A stretch of DNA of 64,000 nt from contig CALFBB010000047.1 in NCBI GenBank assembly GCA_937944885.1, positions 1-64,000 on the forward strand, in the 5' to 3' direction. The notes beneath the pieces were generated by a model, which made no database searches, was not told the origin of the DNA, and worked only from the letters and a program-made list of their open reading frames with translations. A program made the translations under genes and the position numbers. Of the stretch, positions 36,122 to 48,774 are shown piece by piece; within the stretch, counting starts at the first letter, position 1, and every line of letters starts with the position of its first letter. Origin of the DNA: an uncultured cyanobacterium. Its GTDB lineage: Bacteria; Cyanobacteriota; Cyanobacteriia; Thermostichales; Thermostichaceae.

Positions 36122-37183
36122 ATGCGTGCCTTGCAGTATTTGCGATCGGATCTGCTGGATCTCAAGCCCTATGATGCTGTGTTGCCTGTGGCTGCTGACA
36201 AGTTGGATGCCAATGAGTTTCCCTGGGATTGGCCCACAGGGTTTAAGCAGAAGCTTTCCTTGCTCTGGGAGAAAGGGATCCCTAGCAACCGCTATCCTGA
36301 TGCCAACCACCACGGCCTTAAACAAGCGATTGCTGCCTATGCCGGCGCGGATCCCAGTCAGATCAGTGTTGGCAATGGGTCGGATGAGTTGATTCGCTCC
36401 CTGTTGATCGCCACCTGTTTGGGCGGGCGGGGCAGCATTTTGGTGCCGGAACCCACCTTCTCCATGTATGCGATTCTGGCCCAGAGTTTGGGGATCCCCG
36501 TGGTGCGTATCAAGCGGGATCCAGAGTCTTTTGCCCTCAACCTGGAGGGTTGTCAGCAAGCGCTAGCGGAGCACCGGATTCGGGTGGTGTGTTTGGTGAA
36601 TCCCAACTCCCCTACCGGCAATAGCCTCAATACAAGCGAGTGGGCTTGGGTGGAAACACTTCCCCCCGAGATTTTGGTGGTCCTAGACGAAGCTTATTTT
36701 GAGTTCAGCCGGCACACTGCCCTGCCGAAGTTGGCGGATCATCCCAACTGGGTAGTGTTGCGCACCTTTTCCAAGGCCTTTCGCCTGGCTGCCCATCGGG
36801 TTGGCTATGCCATGGGTCACCCCCAGTTGATCCAGGTTTTGGAATCCATCCGCCTGCCCTACAATCTCACTGCCTTTTCCCAATGGGCGGTTCAGATTGC
36901 TTTGGAACATGCGGAGGAGTTTTTGGCGGACTTACCCCTGCTGCGCCAGGAGCGAGAAACCCTTTACAACGCTCTGCAGCAGTTGCCAGGGGTACGAGTA
37001 TGGCCTAGCCAAGCCAATTTCCTTTACTTCCAGGTAGAAGGGTGGGATCCGCACCGTTTACAGCAGGAATGGCAAGCATTGGGTACCTGTGTACGTGCTA
37101 CCGGAGGTGGGATCCGCCTGACGGTGGGCACCCCAGAGGAGAACCAACGGGCTCTTGAGCGCTTACGGCAACTGTTGCAGTAG
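36122..37183 (+). CDS. hisC: Histidinol-phosphate aminotransferase
   Basis: 353-residue PLP-dependent class II-type aminotransferase of histidine synthesis. Motifs include KLDANEFPWD, YPDANHHGLKQAI, GNGSDELI, VNPNSPTGN, the YFEF segment near the PLP Asp, and the Schiff-base Lys in RTFSKAFRLAAHRVGY. Start choice is unsure: ATG 36122 follows AGGGAG with no spacer, and a TTG at 36110 is an alternative. HisC-like enzymes may also serve aromatic amino acids. The gene is isolated from other his genes. Confidence 0.92.
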   Translation: MRALQYLRSDLLDLKPYDAVLPVAADKLDANEFPWDWPTGFKQKLSLLWEKGIPSNRYPDANHHGLKQAIAAYAGADPSQISVGNGSDELIRSLLIATCLGGRGSILVPEPTFSMYAILAQSLGIPVVRIKRDPESFALNLEGCQQALAEHRIRVVCLVNPNSPTGNSLNTSEWAWVETLPPEILVVLDEAYFEFSRHTALPKLADHPNWVVLRTFSKAFRLAAHRVGYAMGHPQLIQVLESIRLPYNLTAFSQWAVQIALEHAEEFLADLPLLRQERETLYNALQQLPGVRVWPSQANFLYFQVEGWDPHRLQQEWQALGTCVRATGGGIRLTVGTPEENQRALERLRQLLQ

Positions 37184-37730
37184 TTGGAACTGACACAGCA
37201 AGCCCCACCTTCAACTGATCTACCCTTGGCTACAAGTAGGAAATCTCTCCTGATGGTTTATGTACCCTGAAACTAGAATCTGGAAAAAACAAGGCTATCC
37301 CACAGTATCCATTGTTCAGGGTCAGTCGGGTGATACTTCAAGTCATTTTGGATCTCCAAAGATAGATTCTGGGCTATTGACACCGATGGGAGAGTGGGAA
37401 AACCCTCCCTTGCTTTTCATAATTTCTTCAATTCACAACTCTTGTATGGTTCTTGTCAGATCATTATTGTAGAGGCAGGAAAATGCTTGGGTTGTTTTTT
37501 GATTCGTCCTGCCCCTACACAGTTCCCAGTAAAAGTGAGTTCTAGTAGGGTCGCAGTGTGGTCAAGACATCTCACAATGGAGTGAGCATACCAACAGTTA
37601 GTCGAGATAATCCTTTTGGAGACCTTCACCTTCCAGAAGACAGGTAATAAAGTCTTTATGTAGTCTAGGTTACAAGGGAACCCAAGATGAACCCAAGATC
37701 AAGCCAAGCTATACACTTTGGAGGACGATA
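37184..37730. other. 547-bp spacer before the GSP17M/ChaB gene
   Basis: No convincing gene; a 70-codon frame at 37260 is not protein-like. An 11-nt tandem repeat sits close to the downstream start, with GGAGG as its ribosome-binding site. Confidence 0.55.
37679..37700. repeat. 11-nt tandem repeat before the GSP17M/ChaB gene
   Basis: AACCCAAGATG (37679-37689) is followed by AACCCAAGATC (37690-37700), about 30 bp ahead of the start codon at 37731. Confidence 0.8.
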
Positions 37731-38492
37731 ATGAGTGCTTTTGAAAATCCACCCCAGAAATGCGTATCTGCTGCTTTCAAAGAAGAGAGAAAGCTACAAG
37801 ATTGTATCCAACGGCTGCTAAATCGAGGGGTTCCCAATGACCGTATTTCCATTATTGGGCGCAACTTCCAAACAGAGGCCAAAATTACGGGATTTATCAC
37901 CCGCAAGGAGGTCATTCTCGATGGCCTTACTAGTGGTGCTATTTATGGCTCTTTGTTTGGCTCTTTGCTAGGAGCGCTGACAGGGGTAGGAGTTTTGTTT
38001 ATCCCCTTTTTGGGAGCGGTGGTGGCGGCAGGACCCCTAGGAGCAGCGCTGTTGGGGGCAACTGGGGGGGCACTCTACGGAGCTCTGGGAGCCGGTTTGG
38101 GATCTGCTCTTATCTCGCTAGGAATGCCGCAGGATAAAGCAGCCATTTATCAAACCCGGGTGCAGGCGGGTGAGTTTTTATTAGTGGTGCAGGTACCGGA
38201 GGAAAAATCCGGTGAGATTTACCTGCTGCTGCAGAGTGCTGGTGGGGAAGAACTGTCTATTGCGGATTTGAATCTGCCTAGCGAGCCGGAGGGGGACCTG
38301 ACCCCGGAGACCCTCTCCCCCGATATTCGCTCTGATTTATCTGAGGAGGCTCAGCGAACCTTTGCGGAAGCCTACAATCAAAGTCGACAGGAGTCGGAGG
38401 ATCGCACCCATGCTTTGCTGAAGGCATGGGCAAAGGTGAAGCAATTTTTTGAGCGGGATGACAAAGGGATCTTTTCTAAGCGAAAATCCTAA
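37731..38492 (+). CDS. GSP17M-like / glycine-zipper / ChaB-domain stress protein
   Basis: 253 residues in three parts. Residues 8-60 (VSAAFKEERKLQDCIQRLLNRGVPNDRISIIGRN) resemble the general stress protein 17M domain. Residues about 60-130 are a Gly/Ala-rich double hydrophobic stretch, a glycine-zipper membrane region. Residues about 195-240 (LSEEAQRTFAEAYNQSRQES and ALLKAWAKVKQFF) match ChaB, a small helical domain. The mix suggests a membrane-linked stress protein. Its function is unknown. It is followed after 48 bp by the DnaJ-like gene. Confidence 0.75.
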   Translation: MSAFENPPQKCVSAAFKEERKLQDCIQRLLNRGVPNDRISIIGRNFQTEAKITGFITRKEVILDGLTSGAIYGSLFGSLLGALTGVGVLFIPFLGAVVAAGPLGAALLGATGGALYGALGAGLGSALISLGMPQDKAAIYQTRVQAGEFLLVVQVPEEKSGEIYLLLQSAGGEELSIADLNLPSEPEGDLTPETLSPDIRSDLSEEAQRTFAEAYNQSRQESEDRTHALLKAWAKVKQFFERDDKGIFSKRKS

Positions 38493-38540
38493 TTCCTGAT
38501 TTGGCTCCTCCCACTTTCAGACTCGATCAGGAGGCTACCG

Positions 38541-39461
38541 ATGGCTGCCAATGACTTTAAGGATTACTACCAAATCCTAGGGGTAAGCAAGGATGCCAGT
38601 CCTGAGGAGATCAAGCGGGCCTATCGCAAGTTGGCCCGTAAGTATCACCCGGATGTCAACCCCGGGGATCGAGAGGCGGAAGAGCGGTTCAAGGCCATCA
38701 ATGAGGCCCATGAGGTGCTCTCCGACCCGGAAAAGCGGCGTCGCTACGACCAATTTGGTCAGTACTGGCAGCAAGCGGGTGCGCGGGCCGGCACGGGTTA
38801 TGAGGGGGTTTACGAGGGCTTTGGCCGCTACAGCAGCTTTGACGACTTTATCAACGAGCTGCTCGGACGCATGGGACCTCGCCCTGCCGGTTTCGGGGGC
38901 TTCCGAACCATGGATTTTCCTGGGCAGGATGTGGAAGCCAGTTTGCTGCTCACCTGGGCAGAGGCCTTTGAGGGGTGCCAAAAGCGGTTGAATGTTAATG
39001 GTGAAACCCTCACCATTCGTATCCCTCCCGGGGCTAAGCCGGGCAGCCGCATTCGAGTGAAGGGAAAGGGGCAACTCAGTCCTTTTGGTGGTCAACAACG
39101 GGGGGACCTCTACCTGAATATCGAGCTTCCCCCTCATCCCTTCTTCCAGTTTGAAGGGGAAGATCTCCTCTGTGAGATCCCGATTACCCCGGATGAAGCG
39201 GCCTTGGGGGCCACGGTTGAGATCCCAACTCCCACCGGCAAGGTTCAGCTCAAGATCCCTGCCGGGGTGGATAGTGGCCAAATCCTGCGGTTACGGGGCC
39301 AAGGCTGGCGGGATCCCAAGGGAGAGCGCAGTAACCTACGGGTGCGCCTCAAGGTGGTAGCTCCCAAGATTCTGACTCCACAAGAGCGGGAACTCTATGA
39401 AAAGCTGCGTCAGCAGCGGCAATGGGATCCCCGTCGTTCACTGCAGGAGGTACGTCTATGA
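38541..39461 (+). CDS. cbpA: DnaJ-family co-chaperone, CbpA type
   Basis: 306-residue Hsp40 of type II/III. The J domain occupies residues 1-70 with HPD at 36-38. A Gly-rich stretch follows, then the two C-terminal beta-domains. The cysteine zinc finger of true DnaJ is absent. This matches CbpA, which stimulates DnaK and can bind DNA in E. coli. A good AGGAGG precedes the start. The last codons overlap the CbpM-like gene as ATGA, so the pair is coupled. Confidence 0.93.
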   Translation: MAANDFKDYYQILGVSKDASPEEIKRAYRKLARKYHPDVNPGDREAEERFKAINEAHEVLSDPEKRRRYDQFGQYWQQAGARAGTGYEGVYEGFGRYSSFDDFINELLGRMGPRPAGFGGFRTMDFPGQDVEASLLLTWAEAFEGCQKRLNVNGETLTIRIPPGAKPGSRIRVKGKGQLSPFGGQQRGDLYLNIELPPHPFFQFEGEDLLCEIPITPDEAALGATVEIPTPTGKVQLKIPAGVDSGQILRLRGQGWRDPKGERSNLRVRLKVVAPKILTPQERELYEKLRQQRQWDPRRSLQEVRL

Positions 39462-39739
39462 GCTTGGCGATTGTACGGGTGGAAGAGCGGCTTTACACCC
39501 TGGAGCAAGTAACCGAAGCCGCCCATCTCCCCCCTCATTTGCTGGAATGGCTGGTGGCTCAGGGATTTATCGAGCTAGAAAGCCAATGTCTGGCTCCACA
39601 GCAGCTGCGGCGGTTGATGCAGATGCAACGGTTGCACCAGGACTTGGGCCTAAACTGGGCAGGGGCGGCTATGGTGTTGGATATGGCCCAGGAGATTGCC
39701 CGGCTCAAAGCTCAGTTGCGTGCTTACCGGGGTTTTTAG
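39458..39739 (+). CDS. cbpM: CbpM-like chaperone modulator (MerR_2 fold)
   Basis: 93-residue helical protein with a MerR-like winged-helix start ([23 protein letters not shown]) and a hydrophobic helix [27 protein letters not shown]. This matches the CbpM family, which binds the J domain of CbpA and inhibits it. The ATG at 39458 overlaps the cbpA stop, the usual order. A frame beginning 12 codons upstream is ignored. Confidence 0.88.
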   Translation: MSLAIVRVEERLYTLEQVTEAAHLPPHLLEWLVAQGFIELESQCLAPQQLRRLMQMQRLHQDLGLNWAGAAMVLDMAQEIARLKAQLRAYRGF

Positions 39740-39839
39740 CCCAAAACACCGTAGAGCTCCGTCCTACCGCTGTGCGGAAAGCTTGCCGACTAAAGCAGGG
39801 AGTAGGTCAAACCCATCAAGACAACCAAGAGGATAAGTT

Positions 39840-40595
39840 ATGGAGCATGTGATTCGCCGCAGTCGGGTGATCGGCCTGATGGCTTTGGATGGCACGACCG
39901 CTACGAGCCTGGGCCGTGTTGAAGAGGTCTGGGTAGATTCTCAGGGAAAGGTTAGTTACTTTACCAGCAATCAGGGTTATACCCCTCTGGAGCAGGTATC
40001 GGTGATTGGCCCGGATGCGCTGCTCACCTACGCCAATGTCTTGGCAACACCTGGGATCCCGCTGAGTTCTCTCTACAAGCGGGCGGTGCGGCTGGGGGGG
40101 CAGCCGGTGGGTTGGATTGAGGATTTTCTGTTTGACTGGGAAACGGGTGACATTGCTGCCTACGTTGTGGGGGGGAGCATTGCCGAGCCATGGGGGGGTA
40201 GAGCCGTACTTTTTCCGGAGGACGTAGAAACCATTGATCTGGAGGCGGTGGTGATTAAGGAGGATGCTCCCCAACGGCTCAAGTCAGAATCAGAGGGGTT
40301 GAAGGGATTTTTGAGCGAGAAGTCGCAACAGGTAAGGCAACTGGTGCAGCGGATGGGGGAACGGTTGAAAAGCTTGGTGACTCCCCAGGATCCGCCGGAG
40401 GTGGTGCGGGTTAAGATTCAGCAGCTGCGGGATGAGCTGGCAGGAGCAGGCCGGGCTGATCACCATGCGTTGAGTGAGGCAGCGGAGTTTTTGCAACAGG
40501 GTTGGGAGCGCTGGCAGCAACGGCTAAGTAGGGCAGCTGAGCGGATGCAAGCGGCGTGGAAGGCCGCCTGGCAGGAACTTACCCGAAAGGAGTGA
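39840..40595 (+). CDS. PRC-barrel domain protein with helical C-terminus
   Basis: 251 residues. Two PRC-barrel-like beta domains (about 8-70 and 78-145), as in photosynthetic reaction centre subunit H and RimM, are recognisable from LGRVEEVWVDSQGKVSYF and GWIEDFLFDWETGDIAAYVVGG. A long charged helical tail (about 150-251) with Glu/Gln/Arg repeats follows. Proteins of this type in cyanobacteria are uncharacterised and may be membrane-associated. It comes 100 bp after cbpM on the same strand. Confidence 0.8.
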   Translation: MEHVIRRSRVIGLMALDGTTATSLGRVEEVWVDSQGKVSYFTSNQGYTPLEQVSVIGPDALLTYANVLATPGIPLSSLYKRAVRLGGQPVGWIEDFLFDWETGDIAAYVVGGSIAEPWGGRAVLFPEDVETIDLEAVVIKEDAPQRLKSESEGLKGFLSEKSQQVRQLVQRMGERLKSLVTPQDPPEVVRVKIQQLRDELAGAGRADHHALSEAAEFLQQGWERWQQRLSRAAERMQAAWKAAWQELTRKE

Positions 40596-40599
40596 ATCT

Positions 40600-42000
40600 T
40601 CACCGGATCATGCTTTCTAGGGCCAGCTGCAGATCTTGGGTTAGCTGAGCTACGGCCTGCCTGGCTTCTTGCCGCCCTTTTTGAGGGTTGACCCAGCGCT
40701 CAGTTACCGAGATGGGATCCCCAATGGTCAGGTGAACGCGACGCCAACCTAGGCGGGGCCGGGCCGGGTAGGCTTCTCCCTGGAGGCGCGCCAGCACATC
40801 AAAGAGGATCAGGGCAGTTTCCGCTAGGCGCTCAAAGGAAGGTTTTTCCAGGAGGTATTCTTCCCGCACAGCTACGCAACTTTCCACCAGGCGCATGGGC
40901 TGCATGAACAGGGCGGCCTGTTGGGCTTTCCAGTCAAGTAAACCCCGTTGGAGAGGGGAAACGGTCTTTGGATGCCGCAGCTCTTCTCGATAGATCTGGC
41001 TCCAGGCGGCTTCTTCAAGGCGGCGGCAACGGACATTCCAATCGCCTTGGGAAGATAGGCCGAAGTGGTGCTCTGCCGTCTGCAGGGCTTGCTGAAAAAC
41101 TGCTTCTAGGCGGGTGTTGAAGGATAAGCCGGCTCCTGGATCGGAGGGGGGAGGCTGGCTATAAAACTTCTCCATTTCTGCTAAGACCTGATGGCCAAGG
41201 CGACAGAGGCGTTGGGCGTAGCGGCTGTTGCGGTTGGGATTGGCATCCCTAGAGGCAAGGGAATCCCCTGTCAGCGGCGAATCGGTTAAGCCACTCACCT
41301 TCTCCAGACGCTGCAGCAGGCGCTCCAAGCTCGGCCATGAAGGCTCGGCGTAAGAGTACTGGATACCGATGGGCACAATGACCACTGCTTCGGAGCGGCC
41401 CGCTTTGGCCAGATCCTCGACACACCAAAAACACAGTTGGGCTGTTCCGGGTGCTAGGGGGTTGACCCGCTCGCTGTGGCCATTGGTGGCCCCTTCCGGG
41501 GCAACGGCAAAAGGGAATTGGCCATCCCTAAGCAAGCGTCGGGCCATACCCAAAGCCTGCCGATCCACCTGTCGCCCCCGATGGACGGGGATCCCACCTA
41601 GATGAGCCAGTAGCCACCCCAGCCAGCGGCCACCCCAAAGGGGCATACCGCGGTCGTAGAGGAAGTGAGCGTGCAGGGGCAGTTGCAGAGGGATCCCTTG
41701 CCGGCGGGCGGCTTGCGGGACCAGCCGGGAAAGCAGATACAAGCCTGCCAGGGGATCATCCACCTCCACATGCCGGAAGGCCAGGATCAACCGCATCTGG
41801 CCCTGTTGAAATTGCCGGTATAGCTCTGCTAGGGTCTCTGCGCCTGTAGCTTCCACCTGGGTAATGCCGGCAGGCAACCATCGCCACAGCCGCAGCCGCA
41901 GCAACAAGGGTAGGATCCCGTGCACCAGCTGCAGCACCCAAAGACTGTAGCTGGGTGGGATAAAGTCTAGGGGAGGATGAGCAGAAGGGTGAGAGAGCAC
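40600..42000 (-). CDS. PlsC-like acyltransferase domain protein
   Basis: 466 residues. The glycerolipid acyltransferase motif HX4D is present as His77-Asp82 (RHVEVDD), and a later APEGATNG matches the PEG motif. The N-terminal half is hydrophobic, so the enzyme is likely membrane-bound. The second half (about 240-466) is a poorly known helical extension. It may be a lysophosphatidic acid acyltransferase relative, but the substrate is unknown. Start is GTG 42000 with no strong ribosome-binding site, so a later start is possible. It is convergent with the PRC-barrel gene (4-bp gap). Confidence 0.8.
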   Translation of the reverse strand: MLSHPSAHPPLDFIPPSYSLWVLQLVHGILPLLLRLRLWRWLPAGITQVEATGAETLAELYRQFQQGQMRLILAFRHVEVDDPLAGLYLLSRLVPQAARRQGIPLQLPLHAHFLYDRGMPLWGGRWLGWLLAHLGGIPVHRGRQVDRQALGMARRLLRDGQFPFAVAPEGATNGHSERVNPLAPGTAQLCFWCVEDLAKAGRSEAVVIVPIGIQYSYAEPSWPSLERLLQRLEKVSGLTDSPLTGDSLASRDANPNRNSRYAQRLCRLGHQVLAEMEKFYSQPPPSDPGAGLSFNTRLEAVFQQALQTAEHHFGLSSQGDWNVRCRRLEEAAWSQIYREELRHPKTVSPLQRGLLDWKAQQAALFMQPMRLVESCVAVREEYLLEKPSFERLAETALILFDVLARLQGEAYPARPRLGWRRVHLTIGDPISVTERWVNPQKGRQEARQAVAQLTQDLQLALESMIR

Positions 42001-42171
42001 GGGGTGGCAACAAAATGGGTAGGGGCTAGGCCAGTCCTTTTATGGACGCGACACCATACCGGTAGTGTCCGGAGAAGGCAGCGATAGCAATTCCATCTTT
42101 GCCGATGGAAAAGGCGGTATTCCACAAGGCCCTAAGCATAAAGCCGAGAGCGCCTCTTAAGCTAGACTGCT

Positions 42172-43767
42172 TTAACTCAAGGTGGCAACGGGCTGGGCCT
42201 TGGCTAGGCACTCTTGGGTTTGTAAGTCAATCACAGTTGCCAGCAGGCGCCGGGATCCATCCACAGCAAAGTCAATGCGGATGCGATCTTCACCAACCCG
42301 ACCGGGAGGGTGCAAGCGGGCCAAACAAATGGGCTCCGGCGCGGCTCCAGGCTCTGCAGCTTTGGCAAGAGGGCGAAAATCAGTCTGTCGGGTCAGTTGA
42401 CGGCTGCTCATGCGTCCTAGCTCGTCATACACCACCTCAGACTGGGCCACCTGGGCCACTTCCCCTACATCCAGGCGAATTTCTGCCTGACCGTCATTGG
42501 CTACCTGCAAAATCAAAGGCTCCGCTCGTTGACAAGGATAGGGAGTACCCCGCTCAAACAGAGGGTAGTAGCTGTAGCTTTTTTGCAGGGGATCCCAAAG
42601 GCGAATGGCGTAGCTGTGGTGCAAGTGATCCTCTAGCTTCACCTGGCGGCCCAATTGTAAAGCACCTAGAGCCACTGCATCGAAAGGATGTTCACAGCGG
42701 ACCCGCTTTTTGCCAAAGTAGGAGCGAATCAGATCCTGCACCGCCAACAACTGGGAGCTGCCTCCCACCAGGAGCACCTGCTCAATTTGGTTTTTGCTCA
42801 CTCCCTTAGCTTGGGCCGTGAGGAGCACCTCGTCCAGACAATAGCGGATCTGATCCAGCATCTGGTGGTTGTCGAGAATCTCCTCCAGCGTCGGTCGATC
42901 CAGCTGCAGCTCATAGGCGGTGAGGGTCTCATCGTCAAACCAACTGCCTAGGGCTTCGCTTTGGCTAGAGAGGGTGATCTTGAGCTGTTCGGCTGCCTCC
43001 AAGAGGTTCAGCCAACCTAGGGATCCAACTTGAGCACGGCTAAGACCCAGTTGTTCCAACAGGTACTCGGCTATCCAGGTATCGATATCCAGACCCCCCA
43101 CATAGGCATCTGACTTGGCAATCACCTCTGCTTTTAGGCTGGGACTGCCTGCTTGCGGTGGCTGGGTCCGCACCAAACTCAGATCCAGGGTGCCGCCACC
43201 AAAATCCACCACCAAAACCAGGGCCCCTGGCTGAGTCACGGCATAGCCCAAAGCAGCAGCAGTAGCTTCATCAACAATTTGAACCGGATCCCAACCCTGG
43301 CTGCTGGCCACGCTGCGGATCCAGCTCAGGTAGCGCTCAAAGGAGCCAACAGGAGCTGTCAACACCAGCCGTTCCGGCTGTAGGTTCTCTTTCTGCACCG
43401 CTGCCATCACCGCTTGCAAAAAGGCTTCGGCTACGGTCTCAGCATCGTAGCGCTGGCCATCCAGCAGGCGCGGCGGAGGCACAAAATCCGCTACCAACTC
43501 CCGTTTGAAGCCCTGAAACAGCCGCTGCGGATCCACAGCTCCCCAACGGCCTGAGCGCACATTTTCTCCCACCAACAGGTGGCCGGCGCCTTTGACAAAC
43601 ACCAAGCTGGGAATAACAGTGTGACCCTGCTCCTGGCGGGAGAGGCCGGGTAAGGTCAGGGTACGGGCGCTTTCCTGAAGGGGATCCCAGTAGCAGACAA
43701 CCGTGTTACTGGTACCAAAATCAACAGCCAAGGTAGTGGAAAGGGCAGGTTTTGGGGGAGAAGCCAT
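42172..43767 (-). CDS. Hsp70-family protein (DnaK-like, divergent)
   Basis: 531 residues. The actin-like ATPase domain has phosphate-1 DFGTSN (16-21), phosphate-2 VVDFGGGTLDLS (186-197) and adenosine motif LLVGGSSQLLAVQDLI. After about residue 375 a short beta-rich part replaces the full substrate-binding domain, and the typical C-terminal lid is missing. Cyanobacteria have several such DnaK paralogues. Its start overlaps the stop of the HTH-GrpE gene as TAATG, so a dedicated nucleotide-exchange partner is likely. Confidence 0.88.
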   Translation of the reverse strand: MASPPKPALSTTLAVDFGTSNTVVCYWDPLQESARTLTLPGLSRQEQGHTVIPSLVFVKGAGHLLVGENVRSGRWGAVDPQRLFQGFKRELVADFVPPPRLLDGQRYDAETVAEAFLQAVMAAVQKENLQPERLVLTAPVGSFERYLSWIRSVASSQGWDPVQIVDEATAAALGYAVTQPGALVLVVDFGGGTLDLSLVRTQPPQAGSPSLKAEVIAKSDAYVGGLDIDTWIAEYLLEQLGLSRAQVGSLGWLNLLEAAEQLKITLSSQSEALGSWFDDETLTAYELQLDRPTLEEILDNHQMLDQIRYCLDEVLLTAQAKGVSKNQIEQVLLVGGSSQLLAVQDLIRSYFGKKRVRCEHPFDAVALGALQLGRQVKLEDHLHHSYAIRLWDPLQKSYSYYPLFERGTPYPCQRAEPLILQVANDGQAEIRLDVGEVAQVAQSEVVYDELGRMSSRQLTRQTDFRPLAKAAEPGAAPEPICLARLHPPGRVGEDRIRIDFAVDGSRRLLATVIDLQTQECLAKAQPVATLS

Positions 43768-44351
43768 TAGCTCAACCCTCCTGGTAGAGAACGGCTAACT
43801 TTGGCAGGGCAGAGAATGCGCTCCCCCTGCCGGTAACCCACGAAGCGAACGTAGACGGGATCCCCCGGTTGAATATCCGGTTGATCCGGCTGATGCAATT
43901 GCGGCTGAAAGGGCACCGATTCCAGCGGGCTACCGATGGCTTCATAGCCCCAGTGCCGCAGCAGAGCATCAAGGGAGCGAAACAGAGCAGTAACATTCTG
44001 GGCGGGCCAATCCGGTTTGCGCTGAGCCATTTGGCAAATGGTGGGGTAGCTGGTCAGCAAAGGTTGCAGCAGTGAGAAGGTTGTATCCGGGGAAGTGGAG
44101 GAATCGGTTGAGGGATCAGGTTGATGGGGGGCTTGGTTGCCCAACTGGATGAGATTGAGCAGAGATGGCACATCCCAATTTAAGGCTAACGCCAGCTGTT
44201 GCAGGTGTTTCAACCGCAGGGATCCCCACTCCCCCCGGCGCAGATGGGCAATGGCCCGCCGACTGACACCCGATTGCCGGTGCAAGGCTTGCCAAGAAGG
44301 AATCCCCAGAGCTTGCATGCGTCGGCGTAGCGGTTCATCGAGGGGCTGCAT
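43767..44351 (-). CDS. HTH (XRE) - GrpE-like fusion protein
   Basis: 194 residues from ATG 44351; a TTG at 44399 is the other option. Residues about 15-65 form a helix-turn-helix of the XRE type (SWQALHRQSGVSRRAIAHLR). Residues about 135-190 carry the GrpE C-terminal beta-wing pattern: GYEAIG, PFQPQLHQP, PGDPVYVRFVGYRQGE and PAKVS. The long GrpE coiled coil is replaced by a short helix. It overlaps the Hsp70 gene by one base. I infer a nucleotide exchange factor with a DNA-binding domain, possibly self-regulating through the direct repeats upstream. Confidence 0.78.
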   Translation of the reverse strand: MQPLDEPLRRRMQALGIPSWQALHRQSGVSRRAIAHLRRGEWGSLRLKHLQQLALALNWDVPSLLNLIQLGNQAPHQPDPSTDSSTSPDTTFSLLQPLLTSYPTICQMAQRKPDWPAQNVTALFRSLDALLRHWGYEAIGSPLESVPFQPQLHQPDQPDIQPGDPVYVRFVGYRQGERILCPAKVSRSLPGGLS

Positions 44352-44372
44352 AGGCTGTAGCGAGCAGGTTCT

Positions 44373-44396
44373 CAGTACCTTTACCAGTACCTTGCC
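44373..44396. repeat. Direct repeat before the HTH-GrpE/Hsp70 operon
   Basis: CAGTACCTT at 44373 and 44385, 12-nt period, 22-45 bp upstream of the chosen start. A plausible operator for an XRE-type protein, though such sites are usually inverted repeats. Confidence 0.55.
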
Positions 44397-44497
44397 CAAG
44401 ACTACTGCACCAGGAGTAAGAGAGGGGAATTGGCTCTGGCAATGTCAACCCTTGACAAGAGGGCCCAAAATGGGGAGTACCACCCGAGGGAACCCAA

Positions 44498-45001
44498 ATG
44501 AACCGAACCACAAGACTGACTCTCTTAATCAGAAGACTATGCGTAGGGCTAGTGCTGTTGCTCTACCTCGGTGGAGCACCGGTTTGGGGGCAGACTCGTC
44601 TTAACTTGAGCAATGCCGATTTACAAGGACAGGATTTTGCCGGCCAAGATTTGCGGGGCAGTAGTTTTGTCAGTGCCAACTTGCACAGGGTGGATTTGCA
44701 CGGTGCTAATTTAGCGGGAGCGGCTCTGACCAAAGCCGACTTAACAGAAGCCAATCTGGCCGGGGCGGATCTCAGCAACAGCTTACTGGATTTGGCCAAC
44801 CTAGCGGGGGCCAAGCTACGGGAAGCCAACCTGACAGGCACCATTGCGGCCCGGGCCGTTTGGCAGGGAGCCGATATCACAGGGGCAGATTTCACGGGTG
44901 CTTACGTGGATCGGGTAGCGCAGCAGCAGCTCTGTGAGCGGGCTGAGGGATCCCATCCAATCACGGGAGTAGACACCCGCGAGAGTCTAGGTTGTCCCTG
45001 A
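44498..45001 (+). CDS. Secreted/lumenal pentapeptide-repeat protein
   Basis: 167 residues. An N-terminal signal peptide (RRLCVGLVLLLYLGGAPVWG, cleavage near 31) precedes about 19 pentapeptide units of the A(D/N)LXX type from about 34 to 130 (such as ADLQGQDFAG, ANLAGADLSN). They form a right-handed quadrilateral beta-helix. Two cysteines near the C-terminus (QQLCERAEG and LGCP) could form a disulfide. Similar proteins occur in the thylakoid lumen. Its function is unknown. It is divergent from the HTH-GrpE gene. Confidence 0.85.
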   Translation: MNRTTRLTLLIRRLCVGLVLLLYLGGAPVWGQTRLNLSNADLQGQDFAGQDLRGSSFVSANLHRVDLHGANLAGAALTKADLTEANLAGADLSNSLLDLANLAGAKLREANLTGTIAARAVWQGADITGADFTGAYVDRVAQQQLCERAEGSHPITGVDTRESLGCP

Positions 45002-45173
45002 AACGGGTGAAGACCTTGGGGTAAAAAGCACCTTTGTCTACAGTTTTTATGGGATCCAACCGACCATGCCAAAAGTGAAGAAAACAGGATCCCTTCAGGG
45101 TTCCAGTCGGATCGACCCTTAGATTGGTTGAATCATTGGTGATTGGCTGCTCTCCCGAAAGGATCCTGCAACT

Positions 45174-48681
<3,508 letters not shown>

Positions 48682-48738
48682 TCCAGTGATCCGCATCACC
48701 GACAAGGGTAGAGTCCAGAGAAACCCCGAGTTAGATGG

Positions 48739-48767
48739 TTGTCCTACCCGCAGCGATGCTCTATGAT
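48739..48767 (+). promoter_or_regulatory. Sigma-70-type promoter of the 48.8-kb RNA
   Basis: TTGTCC (48739-48744), a 17-nt spacer and TATGAT (48762-48767). This places the start at about 48,774-48,776, exactly where the closing stem of the RNA begins. Confidence 0.75.
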
Positions 48768-48774
48768 ACGTCTC

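Noticed and set aside
42099-42809. 236-codon plus-strand frame opposite the Hsp70 gene
   Set aside because: Antisense to a clear Hsp70 and without domain-like features.
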